Assembly: GCA_904419545.1 (NCBI GenBank)
Contig: CAJFRY010000001.1
Location: 142,948-206,947, forward strand
Reading direction: 5' to 3'
From: Candidatus Woodwardiibium gallinarum
GTDB lineage: Bacteria > Bacillota > Clostridia > Oscillospirales > CAG-382
Length of the DNA stretch: 64,000 nt
Shown: positions 20,281 to 28,524 of the stretch, one piece after another
Numbering within the stretch: the first letter of the stretch is position 1
Layout of the letters: every line of letters begins with the position of its first letter
Notes under the pieces: generated by a model
Databases searched by the model: none
Seen by the model: only the letters and a program-made list of their open reading frames with translations
What the model was told of the DNA's origin: nothing
Position numbers and translations under genes: made by a program

Positions 20281-21717
20281 ATGAAAAACGATACATTCGG
20301 CTTTTTCCTGCGTGACTTGCGGGAGCAAAACGGCTTGTCGCAGTCGCAGCTCGGCAGGCTCGCGGGTGTTTCGGATAAGGCGGTTTCCAAATGGGAAAAC
20401 GATACCGCGCGTCCGCAGAGCCGTCTGCTGTACCGACTGGCTTCCGTGCTCGGCGTTACCGTCGACGAGCTGCTGTCCTGCCGCCGCCGTCCGCCGGAAA
20501 ACAAAGGGGAAGGGGTATGCAAAATGAAGGACGGCTTGTGGAAACAGGCGCATCACGCGCTGCGCGTCCGGTATGGGGAAGCCTTGCCGGTCGGGGTCCT
20601 CAACCGCTATCTGAGCGAATTCGAAGCGCTGCGGATGACAGACGCCATCCTCTGCTTTGAGCTGCTCCGCCGCATTTCCGTGCGGGCCGCGGAGACAGGG
20701 GAGCACGTCCGCGCAAAGGGCGCCATCGGCTCGTCCTTTATCGCCTTTGTAATGGGGGCGACCGAGGTCAATCCGCTGAAGGCGCATACCTTTTGTCCGA
20801 ACTGCCGTCGCTTCGAGTGGGCCGGCGGTGTCCGCTGCGGCTGGGATATCCCCGAAAAGCGCTGTGCCTGCGGCACGCCGCTCCTTCGGGACGGCCACGA
20901 CGTTCCGTTTGCGCCACTGCAGGAAACGGTGCACTGTCTGCGTCTGGACCTCTCGGTCTCTTATGGCGGCTGTAAAACAGTGCGGGAAACGGTTCGCTCG
21001 TTTTTCGCCGATGTCCCCGTCGTCACACTGCGCCGGAAAGCGTATCCGAAGCTGGAAACGCTGGTGGCGGTTACCGAAAATATCCCCGGCCTGACCGACG
21101 GACAAACCCTGCCGTTTGAAGAATACGGCATCCTGCTGCGGAACTGCCCCGCCGTTACGCTGATGCCGGACGCAGACCTGGACGCGCTCCGCCGCTTGGA
21201 GGCCGATACGGGAATATCCTGCCGTGCGGCTGTATTCGCCGTCCCGGAGGTGCTGGAAGCTGTCAGAGCGGGAGAGACGCAGGGTGTGCCGGAATTGTGC
21301 TCGGCGCAGTTTCGGGCAATCCTCGGCACGTCGCCATCGCCGACCTTTCACGATGTGATTCAGGCGCTGGGGCTGCTGCACGGCGCCGGAGACACACATG
21401 ACGGCCTGCCGCTGGCCGATGCAGTCGCGTATCGGGACGACATTTTTACGAAAATCCAAAGCCGTATGGACGGTCCTTCCGGGTTCGCGTATAAGGTGAT
21501 GCATGACGTTTCCCGCGGCGTCTATGCCAGGGGCGGGATGTCTGCCGAGCTGCAAAAACAGCTTTCGGCACTTGGCTTCGACGAGCGCTTCACGAACTCT
21601 CTTGCCGAGTCCCGCTTCATGTATCCCAAGGCGCATGGCGTGCTGTACGCCCGTTATGCGCTGCTGTTTTTGTATTTCAGGCTCCACTACCCGGAAAGCT
21701 TTCAAAAACGAATGTAA
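20281..21717 (+). CDS. XRE-type HTH fused to a PolC (DNA polymerase III alpha, Gram-positive type) core-like region, probably non-catalytic
   Basis: Residues ~1-66 XRE HTH (LREQNGLSQSQLGRLAGVSDKAVSKWENDTARP); rest resembles PolC: GAIGSSFIAFVMGATEVNPLKAHTFCPNC...GWDIPEKRC-CGTPLLRDGHDVPF, VPELCSAQFRAIL...TFHDVIQALGLLHG, YRDDI, SRFMYPKAHGVLYARYALLFLYFRLHYPESF. Confidence 0.85.
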   Translation: MKNDTFGFFLRDLREQNGLSQSQLGRLAGVSDKAVSKWENDTARPQSRLLYRLASVLGVTVDELLSCRRRPPENKGEGVCKMKDGLWKQAHHALRVRYGEALPVGVLNRYLSEFEALRMTDAILCFELLRRISVRAAETGEHVRAKGAIGSSFIAFVMGATEVNPLKAHTFCPNCRRFEWAGGVRCGWDIPEKRCACGTPLLRDGHDVPFAPLQETVHCLRLDLSVSYGGCKTVRETVRSFFADVPVVTLRRKAYPKLETLVAVTENIPGLTDGQTLPFEEYGILLRNCPAVTLMPDADLDALRRLEADTGISCRAAVFAVPEVLEAVRAGETQGVPELCSAQFRAILGTSPSPTFHDVIQALGLLHGAGDTHDGLPLADAVAYRDDIFTKIQSRMDGPSGFAYKVMHDVSRGVYARGGMSAELQKQLSALGFDERFTNSLAESRFMYPKAHGVLYARYALLFLYFRLHYPESFQKRM

Positions 21718-21762
21718 AAAAATGGGGACGCCCTTGATCAGTAGGACGTCCCGCGCATTGCT

Positions 21763-22596
21763 TTACAGATCGATCTGCATTCCGTCATAGGCAGTCATAA
21801 AACCCAACTTTTCTGCTACCGGCACCAATTCGTCGTGAATCAGGCCGCTGTTGTGCGAGAAGTGGTTGATACATAGCTTTGTGTCCTTCCCGATGACGCC
21901 GACGGCTTCCAGCCGTTCCTTGGTCACCACGCAGCTATCCAGTCCCAGATGGCCGCCGCTGCTCTTGAGCTGTCCGAACGTGCAGTCGAAGGAAATGAAG
22001 TCCGCCTTCAGTTTGATGCTTTGCAGGTAATCGTAAACCTCGTCGAACAAAAGCCCCGTGTCGTGCAGATACAGCACCTTCGCACTGCCGTCGTCGATGA
22101 GGTAGAGATGGCCCACCTCATGCGGCATATGGTTGGCGGGCAGCGCCGTGACCGTGTAGCGGCCGAGCTGTGTCGGCGTGTAGAGGGACATTGCGTATGT
22201 ATCCACGTATTTCCCGGGGTCCTCTTTGTAAAAGGATTTGTAGTGCTCCCAGACTGAAAGCACCGCTTCGCTTGCGGCGATGGTGATTGTTTCCTGCGTC
22301 AGATCATGCGCGAATACGCCTTTGATGCGCATCAGCAGATCGGTCGGGGCAAAATGGTCGGTGTGCGAATGCGTGACCAGCAAATAACGGCAGGCCGACA
22401 AATCCAGCCCGCAATGGAGCACATGATGATAGGAATCGGAAGGAAAATCGATGAGCAAATCATCATTGATGAGCGCCTGTGAACGCGTGCGGATGTTTCG
22501 TCCGCCCGCTTCGGCTGCGCGGCGGCAGTGGTCGCAGTTGCAGAATACGGCGGGCCAGCCCTCCGCCGCGGCGGTACCGAGGTATCTGAATTTCAT
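21763..22596 (-). CDS. MBL-fold metallo-hydrolase (PhnP-like)
   Basis: MKFRYLGTAAAEGWPAVFCNCDHCRRA; THSHTDHF metal motif. Confidence 0.88.
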   Translation of the reverse strand: MKFRYLGTAAAEGWPAVFCNCDHCRRAAEAGGRNIRTRSQALINDDLLIDFPSDSYHHVLHCGLDLSACRYLLVTHSHTDHFAPTDLLMRIKGVFAHDLTQETITIAASEAVLSVWEHYKSFYKEDPGKYVDTYAMSLYTPTQLGRYTVTALPANHMPHEVGHLYLIDDGSAKVLYLHDTGLLFDEVYDYLQSIKLKADFISFDCTFGQLKSSGGHLGLDSCVVTKERLEAVGVIGKDTKLCINHFSHNSGLIHDELVPVAEKLGFMTAYDGMQIDL

Positions 22597-22710
22597 AGCC
22601 TTTTCATCCTTTCGGTATGTGCAGGCGCGGCGTTTGATGCGCACGTCTGCCGGTTGGATATGAGTATATACGATTTTTCCGGAAAACGCAATATTTTTTG
22701 AAAAAAAGGC

Positions 22711-22739
22711 TTGCAATTTTCGAAGCGGTATGGTATACT
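22711..22739 (+). promoter_or_regulatory. promoter TTGCAA-17-TATACT upstream of rpmE
   Basis: -35 22711-22716, -10 22734-22739. Confidence 0.7.
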
Positions 22740-22772
22740 GTTTCTCGTTAAGATGAAAGCGAGGGATAAAGA

Positions 22773-22973
22773 ATGAAGCAGGGTATGCATCCGGAATACA
22801 AAGACACGGTAATCAAATGTGCGTGCGGTGCGGAGTATCCGACCAAGTCCACGAAGGATTCTGTCAAGGTTGACATATGTGCGAAGTGCCATCCGTTCTT
22901 CACCGGCAAGCAGAAGTTTGTCGATGCGGGCGGCCGCGTAGATAAATTCAAGAAGAAGTTCAACCTCGAATAG
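22773..22973 (+). CDS. rpmE: 50S ribosomal protein L31
   Basis: [19 protein letters not shown]...[30 protein letters not shown]. Confidence 0.98.
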   Translation: MKQGMHPEYKDTVIKCACGAEYPTKSTKDSVKVDICAKCHPFFTGKQKFVDAGGRVDKFKKKFNLE

Positions 22974-23048
22974 TCTTGCTTTGTATTTTTGGAGCAGCAC
23001 AGGTTTTTTGCTTGTGCTGCTTTTTTTGTTTGTGAAAGGGGTGTTTTT

Positions 23049-24335
23049 ATGGAAGAAGAACGCATGGATACCGAGCGGGGCGCGCGGGCCGTGCTCGTCG
23101 CGCTCAACGACGGCGGACTGACCGAGCGTGCACTGTCCGCGTCGCTGAACGAATTGTCGCGCCTGCTGGATACGGCAGGCGGCAGCGAAGCCGCCCGCGT
23201 TGTCCAGAACGCGCCGTCTGCTGACCCGAAAACCTATATCGGCTCGGGTAAAGCGAAGGAAATCGCAGAATTTGTCCGAAATGACGGGAATATCGATCTC
23301 GTCGTGTTTGATAACGAACTCTCGCCCTCCCAGATCCGCAATCTGGAGGATATACTCGACGTCCGCGTCATTGACCGCACAATGTTGATTTTGGACATCT
23401 TTGCGCTTCACGCCGTTACCGGCGAGGGAAAGCTTCAGGTTGAAATTGCCTGTCTGCGCTACAGTGCGCCGCGTCTGACCGGCAAAGGGAAGTCGCTCTC
23501 CCGTCAGGGCGGGACCAGCGGTCCGATCGGCTCGCGCGGCCCGGGCGAGAGCAAGCTCGAGCTGGACCGCCGCCGCATCCGGGAACGGATCAGCGCCTTG
23601 AATGCCGAGCTGAAAAACATCGAAAAAACGCGCGCCGTCAACCGCAGCCAGCGGATACGGGCCGGGATTCCCACAGCCGCGATTGTCGGCTATACCAATG
23701 CAGGAAAGTCAACGCTGCTGAACCGTCTGACCGACGCAGGTATCCTCGCAGAGGATAAGCTTTTCGCTACACTCGACCCGACTACGCGGCGGCTTACGCT
23801 TCCGCGCGGCGGCGAGATGCTGCTGACTGATACCGTCGGTTTCATCGACCGTTTGCCTACGCATCTGATCAAAGCGTTTAAGTCCACGCTCGAGGAGGCT
23901 GTTTTTGCCGACATCATTATCCACCTCGTCGATGCGGGCGAGCCGGCGGAAGAACGCACGCGAAAGTATGGCGTTACACTTCGGCTGCTGGAGGAGTTGG
24001 GCATTTCCGGCAAACCGATGCTTGAGGTGTATAATAAGATGGATGCCGCAGTAGACACCGATTTTATTCCGTCCGCTGCCGTCTGCATCTCCGCCGCAGA
24101 CGGTACCGGCATCGACCGACTGCTCGATGCGCTGGAACAGACCGCCGAGAATGGAAATCACACGGTAAAGCTCTTTATTCCGCATAGGGAAGCAGGAGCT
24201 GTCAGCGAGCTGTTTGAACGTGCGCGCGTTATTGAGCGTGCATATACCGATGAAGGAATTTGCTTAACGGTTTGCTGTGATGAAAAAACAATTGGGCGTT
24301 ATAAACAATTTATTGTGAACGCTTTTGGCAAATAA
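23049..24335 (+). CDS. hflX: GTPase HflX
   Basis: YIGSGKAKEI, GGTSGPIGSRGPGESKLE, VGYTNAGKSTLLNRLT. Confidence 0.96.
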   Translation: MEEERMDTERGARAVLVALNDGGLTERALSASLNELSRLLDTAGGSEAARVVQNAPSADPKTYIGSGKAKEIAEFVRNDGNIDLVVFDNELSPSQIRNLEDILDVRVIDRTMLILDIFALHAVTGEGKLQVEIACLRYSAPRLTGKGKSLSRQGGTSGPIGSRGPGESKLELDRRRIRERISALNAELKNIEKTRAVNRSQRIRAGIPTAAIVGYTNAGKSTLLNRLTDAGILAEDKLFATLDPTTRRLTLPRGGEMLLTDTVGFIDRLPTHLIKAFKSTLEEAVFADIIIHLVDAGEPAEERTRKYGVTLRLLEELGISGKPMLEVYNKMDAAVDTDFIPSAAVCISAADGTGIDRLLDALEQTAENGNHTVKLFIPHREAGAVSELFERARVIERAYTDEGICLTVCCDEKTIGRYKQFIVNAFGK

Positions 24336-24423
24336 GCACAAAGAATAGCGGACTTTCGCCGAACCTCTCTCCTTTGACTTTTGTGTTATCATGCACATAT
24401 GCTATATGGAAGGGGGTGAATCG

Positions 24424-25323
24424 ATGAAAGGGATAGACGTATCGATCTTTCAAGGCGAGGTCGATTGGCCGTCGGTGCGTGACGCCGGCATTGAGTTTGC
24501 GATCATCAAGTGTTCGCAGGGCGGCTTTACCAACAGCAGCGCCATCTCGCCCTTCACAGACCGCTATTTCAAGCGTAATATCGTCGGCGCGTCCGATGCG
24601 GGCCTGCTCTGCGGCGCGTACCATCTTCTGATGGGCGTGACAGAGGAGGACGTAGCGGAGGAGGCACGGTATGTCGTCGAGCTGCTTGCGCCGTATAAGG
24701 AGCGCATCACGCTCCCGGTAGCCGTGGATATTGAAGACGCGCGCTACAGACGCAACTCGCGTCAGCTTAACAGTACCCTTGCGCTGGAGTTTATGCGGAT
24801 CGTCGGGGAGGCCGGCTATCAAACGATGCTGTATACCAACCGCGATTTCCTGCAAAACTACTACGATGACGAAATGCTCGGCGACATTCCGATTTGGTTT
24901 GCACTGTACCGCAATCCGCGTTCGGATGAAAATGTGCCGCAGGACTGGGCCAACATTATCTTCTGGCAGTGGAACGACGGCGGTACCGTCAGCGGTATCC
25001 GAGGCGCCGTCTCACAGGATGTTTCCTACGGCGAATATGCCGAAAAGGCGTTCGGCGTCGGCAGTGTGGTGCGCATAAACCCTTCTGCGGAATATTATTT
25101 CAGCAAGGGGCCGCGCATTCCCGCGTGGGTCAAGAATGATTATGATCATATCGTTTCAGCGACGACCTATCGCGGTCAGCCCGTCGTTAAGAACGGCGAC
25201 ACCTGTGTTCTGCTCGGTCAAAAGATCTCGCGTCGGGACGGTAAGATCTCCGAAGGGATCAACACTTGGTGCTCCGTCCGGGAACTGACGCCGGTCGAGC
25301 CCGGCAGTCCGCAGCGCGTTTGA
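24424..25323 (+). CDS. GH25 family lysozyme-like protein
   Basis: MKGIDVSIFQGEVDWPSVRDAGIEFAIIKCSQGG, AVDIED, FWQWNDGGTVSGI; start at an internal ATG. Confidence 0.92.
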   Translation: MKGIDVSIFQGEVDWPSVRDAGIEFAIIKCSQGGFTNSSAISPFTDRYFKRNIVGASDAGLLCGAYHLLMGVTEEDVAEEARYVVELLAPYKERITLPVAVDIEDARYRRNSRQLNSTLALEFMRIVGEAGYQTMLYTNRDFLQNYYDDEMLGDIPIWFALYRNPRSDENVPQDWANIIFWQWNDGGTVSGIRGAVSQDVSYGEYAEKAFGVGSVVRINPSAEYYFSKGPRIPAWVKNDYDHIVSATTYRGQPVVKNGDTCVLLGQKISRRDGKISEGINTWCSVRELTPVEPGSPQRV

Positions 25324-25345
25324 CGCAATTTCGGACGCAAAGGAT

Positions 25346-25373
25346 GCCCCGCATACAGAAGTGTGTGCGGGGC
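25346..25373 (+). terminator. hairpin GCCCCGCAtacagaagtgTGTGCGGGGC, possible terminator
   Basis: Strong GC stem immediately downstream of stop; no clear U-tract. Confidence 0.4.
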
Positions 25374-25456
25374 GTCTGAAATTCTGCGCTTGGCTAAATA
25401 CGTTTTTAGCACAGTGTCTAATTCGATACACGAAATGTTAATTTTATAAAAAGGTC

Positions 25457-25484
25457 TTGCTTTTTCGCCAAAATAGCGTATAAT
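25457..25484 (+). promoter_or_regulatory. promoter TTGCTT-16-TATAAT
   Basis: -35 25457-25462, -10 25479-25484. Confidence 0.6.
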
Positions 25485-25539
25485 GATAGACAATACATGA
25501 CTGTGTTTGCAGTCGGGGAAAGAAGAAAGGAAAATCGAT

Positions 25540-27690
25540 ATGTGTAAAAGCAAGCGTTTCCTGATGCTTGCGGCGATGGTACTTGCCGCAGCATGTGTGG
25601 CGACGTTCATGGTCGGCTCTGCCGTTGCGGCCGATACTGCTGCCGGTATTTCGGTCAAGATCGGTGATGCGGAAGCGGAGACTGTGGATTCCTTTGCCGC
25701 TGCAATGGAAAAGGTAAAGGCTGCCGATGCCGATGCGGCTAAGGTAATTACGCTTGGTGAAGGGACGGTTTCTGCGGCCGACGTGAATACGTTCCGTATT
25801 GAGACTCCCAATCTCACCATCGCCGGCGCGGGCGTCGACAAAACCGTTATCAACACCGGTGATTTTGCTATTTCCGGTCAGGCCGGCGTTCTGATCGCGG
25901 CCGACAATGTGACGGTCAGGGACCTTGCAGTCGTCAGCAACAATCCCGGTGCCAGCGGCGCTGCTATTAAGGTGACGAAAATCGGCACTGCGGAGGAGCT
26001 TCCTGCCGTGAAGAACGTCACGATTGCCAACGTCAGCGTGAAAACGATTGAGGCCGGCTTCGGTCTGAATCTTCACGGCGTAGAGGGCGCGACCGTGACA
26101 AATGTGACGGTCGAGTCTTCCAAGAAGGCTTCCGTCAGCATTGCAAGTGCGTCGGATGTCGAAATCGATCAGCTTACCACCGGCACGAACGATTGGAACT
26201 GCGATATTTATTTTCCGTACAACGCAGCCAACGTAGCCGCTTATGGCAAAGCCAGTGAAGTCACCTTTGGTGAGCTGACGCTGGCCAACGGCGTCATCAG
26301 CTCGGAGCGCACCTCCGATGCGACGGGCGGCGAGGATACCCTCACCTTCGGCGAGGATTTCGATATGACCACCATTTATAAGGGTGACGGAACATACGTT
26401 ATCGTCGACAGCGAGAGCGAAGCGGTTGCCGGCGCAATTTTGAACGAGACGACCGGCGCCTACTATGCCGATATTCAGAGTGCCATTGACACGGCAAATG
26501 CTGGTGACGTGATTGCCATTCCCGAGGGCGAGTTTTCCGGCAATCTGACGGTGGACGTAGCCGTGACGCTCAAGGGCGCCGGCGCGGATAAAACCACCAT
26601 TAAGTTTGACAAAACCATGCGCGGTACCGGCGTCGAATATTTCGACGGCAGAATCGCATATCCGACGATTTATGCCACTGCCGATGTAACCATCGAGGGC
26701 CTGACCATTGCCGGCCCGACCGACGAGCATCATGGAATCGACGGCATTCTGGCCAAGGCTGCTTTGACCGTTAAGAATGTTGTCATCACCGATATCCGCT
26801 GCACGGCGGACGGCGCCGAGATCTGCGGCGTGCAGTACGGTCGTCCGATTATGGTGGACGGCGAAGGCGATGTAACCATCGAGAATGTTGAGATCAAGAA
26901 GTTCCAGAAGCAGGCCATTGACCTGAATACGACCGGCGACATTACCATCCGAAGCGTGACGATCACCGGCGCCGGCGAGCAGGGCATCATCGCTCAGAAT
27001 GGTATCGTTCTCCGCAAGGGCAATGCCGTTATCGACGATGTGAAGATTTCCGGCTTGATTTACAACGCGGATAACGAATGGAAAAACTGCAGCGAAGGGC
27101 TTGATCTCTCCGCAGAGGCGACCGCCACGGTTACCAACACCACATTTGAGAATGTGGACAACAATTACGGCGTCTGGGATGACGCGGTTATGACCATTAC
27201 CGAAGGGAACATCGTTTACAAGGTCACTGCCTCGTCGGATGGGAACAGCTATGGTGATAAGGAACAGATTGCGGTTCTTGCAACCGGAATCACGCTGGAT
27301 AAGACCACTGCTGAGCTGGAGGTCGGCGGAAAGCTGACACTGGCTGCCACACTTTCTCCCGAGAATGTAACCGATAAGACTCTTGTCTGGACAAGCTCGG
27401 ATGAGACCATTGCCACCGTTAAGGATGGCGAGGTCACTGCGCTCAAGGCCGGCGAGGTTACGATCACTGTGAAGAACGGCGATGTCGAAGCCACCTGCAC
27501 GGTCACGGTGAAAGCCGCTTCAACCCCCTCTGAGGATGAATCGTCGGCGGTGTCCGAAACCTCTTCGGAGGATGAATCCTCTACGCCTTCGACTTCTGAC
27601 AGTTCGCTCACCTTCGTTGCGCTGATGCTGCTTGTTGCGGCTGCCGGTGCGGTTGCGATGATCCTCCGCAAGAGAACGGCTGACAGATAA
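25540..27690 (+). CDS. secreted surface protein: parallel beta-helix-like repeats, BIG2-like domain, C-terminal TM anchor
   Basis: Signal peptide MCKSKRFLMLAAMVLAAACVATFMVGSAVA; repeated NVTI/ITI segments; ATGITLDKTTAELEVGGKLTLAATLSPENVTDKTLVWTSSDETIATV; Ser/Glu-rich linker then TM and RKR tail. Confidence 0.8.
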   Translation: MCKSKRFLMLAAMVLAAACVATFMVGSAVAADTAAGISVKIGDAEAETVDSFAAAMEKVKAADADAAKVITLGEGTVSAADVNTFRIETPNLTIAGAGVDKTVINTGDFAISGQAGVLIAADNVTVRDLAVVSNNPGASGAAIKVTKIGTAEELPAVKNVTIANVSVKTIEAGFGLNLHGVEGATVTNVTVESSKKASVSIASASDVEIDQLTTGTNDWNCDIYFPYNAANVAAYGKASEVTFGELTLANGVISSERTSDATGGEDTLTFGEDFDMTTIYKGDGTYVIVDSESEAVAGAILNETTGAYYADIQSAIDTANAGDVIAIPEGEFSGNLTVDVAVTLKGAGADKTTIKFDKTMRGTGVEYFDGRIAYPTIYATADVTIEGLTIAGPTDEHHGIDGILAKAALTVKNVVITDIRCTADGAEICGVQYGRPIMVDGEGDVTIENVEIKKFQKQAIDLNTTGDITIRSVTITGAGEQGIIAQNGIVLRKGNAVIDDVKISGLIYNADNEWKNCSEGLDLSAEATATVTNTTFENVDNNYGVWDDAVMTITEGNIVYKVTASSDGNSYGDKEQIAVLATGITLDKTTAELEVGGKLTLAATLSPENVTDKTLVWTSSDETIATVKDGEVTALKAGEVTITVKNGDVEATCTVTVKAASTPSEDESSAVSETSSEDESSTPSTSDSSLTFVALMLLVAAAGAVAMILRKRTADR

Positions 27691-27728
27691 GGCTTCCAAG
27701 CAATAATTTTCATCCCATATAAAGAATT

Positions 27729-27762
27729 CCGACCGGAACAATTCGTTCCGGTCGGTTTTTTG
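27729..27762 (+). terminator. rho-independent terminator
   Basis: CCGACCGGAACaattcGTTCCGGTCGG followed by TTTTTT. Confidence 0.9.
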
Positions 27763-27884
27763 TTCGGCGGGAATACCGCTGCGGCAACTGTGCTGTGCTG
27801 ACTCCGATAGTAGTGGGAAACTGTAATATGTTTTCTTGCTAAAAGCCTTTGAAACCGTTTTGTCACCTGCGGCAAATACCGCGG

Positions 27885-27910
27885 CTTGCAAATCCTTTTG
27901 GATTTGCAAG
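27885..27910. repeat. perfect inverted repeat CTTGCAAATCC-TTTT-GGATTTGCAAG
   Basis: 11 bp stem, 4 nt loop. Confidence 0.85.
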
Positions 27911-27953
27911 AAATAGAAATTATACGGCATATTTCGCAGGGCTTTGCCCGGAG

Positions 27954-27977
27954 CGTCATTTGCTTTTGCAAATGACG
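27954..27977. repeat. perfect inverted repeat CGTCATTTGC-TTTT-GCAAATGACG
   Basis: 10 bp stem, 4 nt loop. Confidence 0.85.
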
Positions 27978-28089
27978 GATTATGTTGAAAACATGCGAAT
28001 CAAATTTAAGCATAAAAATCAGATTACAGTGTTTTTAACTCGTGTTGTATGCAGGATGAAAATCATTCAAATGGGTGTTCTTCCAATGC

Positions 28090-28199
28090 GCGCGACAGAT
28101 TCGGCGATATGGCACCAATGCATCGTCCGGTCCGTGTGCCTTGGTTGATGGCCGAATCGGTTTTGGATCCGGGCGGTAAAAAAGGGGATTTCGTCGCGC
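28090..28199. other. nested complementary segments, candidate structured RNA element
   Basis: GCGCGAC 28090-28096 / GTCGCGC 28193-28199; GATTCGGC 28098-28105 / GCCGAATC 28151-28158; GGCAC 28111-28115 / GTGCC 28136-28140, properly nested. Confidence 0.35.
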
Positions 28200-28332
28200 A
28201 TATTTGGCGTCCTGCCGTAAATCATGCGCACTGAACAAAGTAGAACGCCTTGAGAGCCAAGCCTATCCGGAGTTTTCTGCGTTGTTCAGGTGCGTGGCTT
28301 TTACGCGGTGATCCGCAAAAGCCTTTCCCCCT

Positions 28333-28357
28333 GCCGCATTGCACGTTGCAATGCGGC
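28333..28357. repeat. perfect inverted repeat GCCGCATTGCA-CGT-TGCAATGCGGC
   Basis: 11 bp stem, 3 nt loop. Confidence 0.85.
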
Positions 28358-28379
28358 TGCGCATGGATTCATGACCGTA

Positions 28380-28419
28380 TTTCCTTAAAAACGGTTAAAA
28401 AGAGCCGTTTTTAAGGAAA
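28380..28419. repeat. perfect inverted repeat TTTCCTTAAAAACGG-(10)-CCGTTTTTAAGGAAA
   Basis: 15 bp stem, 10 nt loop. Confidence 0.85.
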
Positions 28420-28479
28420 TCGCCTGCCAAAGACGGGCGAACAAGCCGCAAAGTGACTTGTTCGGCAGACATGAAATAA

Positions 28480-28511
28480 AAAGGTCCGGCGTTGCAACAC
28501 CGGACCTTTTG
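28480..28511 (-). terminator. terminator of the hydrogenase operon
   Basis: AAAAGGTCCGGtgttgcaacgCCGGACCTTTTT read on minus strand, 14 nt past hydA stop. Confidence 0.85.
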
Positions 28512-28524
28512 TGGCAAAGAATGA

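Noticed and set aside
19993-21705. 570-aa minus-strand ORF opposite the HTH-PolC gene
   Set aside because: Plus-strand ORF has RBS, HTH and PolC motifs; antisense frame has no motifs and is Arg/Gln/His-rich.
25444-26733. 429-aa minus-strand ORF opposite the surface protein
   Set aside because: Antisense of a repetitive beta-helix gene; apparent repeats are only reflections of the plus-strand repeats.
27954-28419. CRISPR array from the repeated palindromes
   Set aside because: The inverted repeats differ in sequence and spacing; no direct repeats or uniform spacers.
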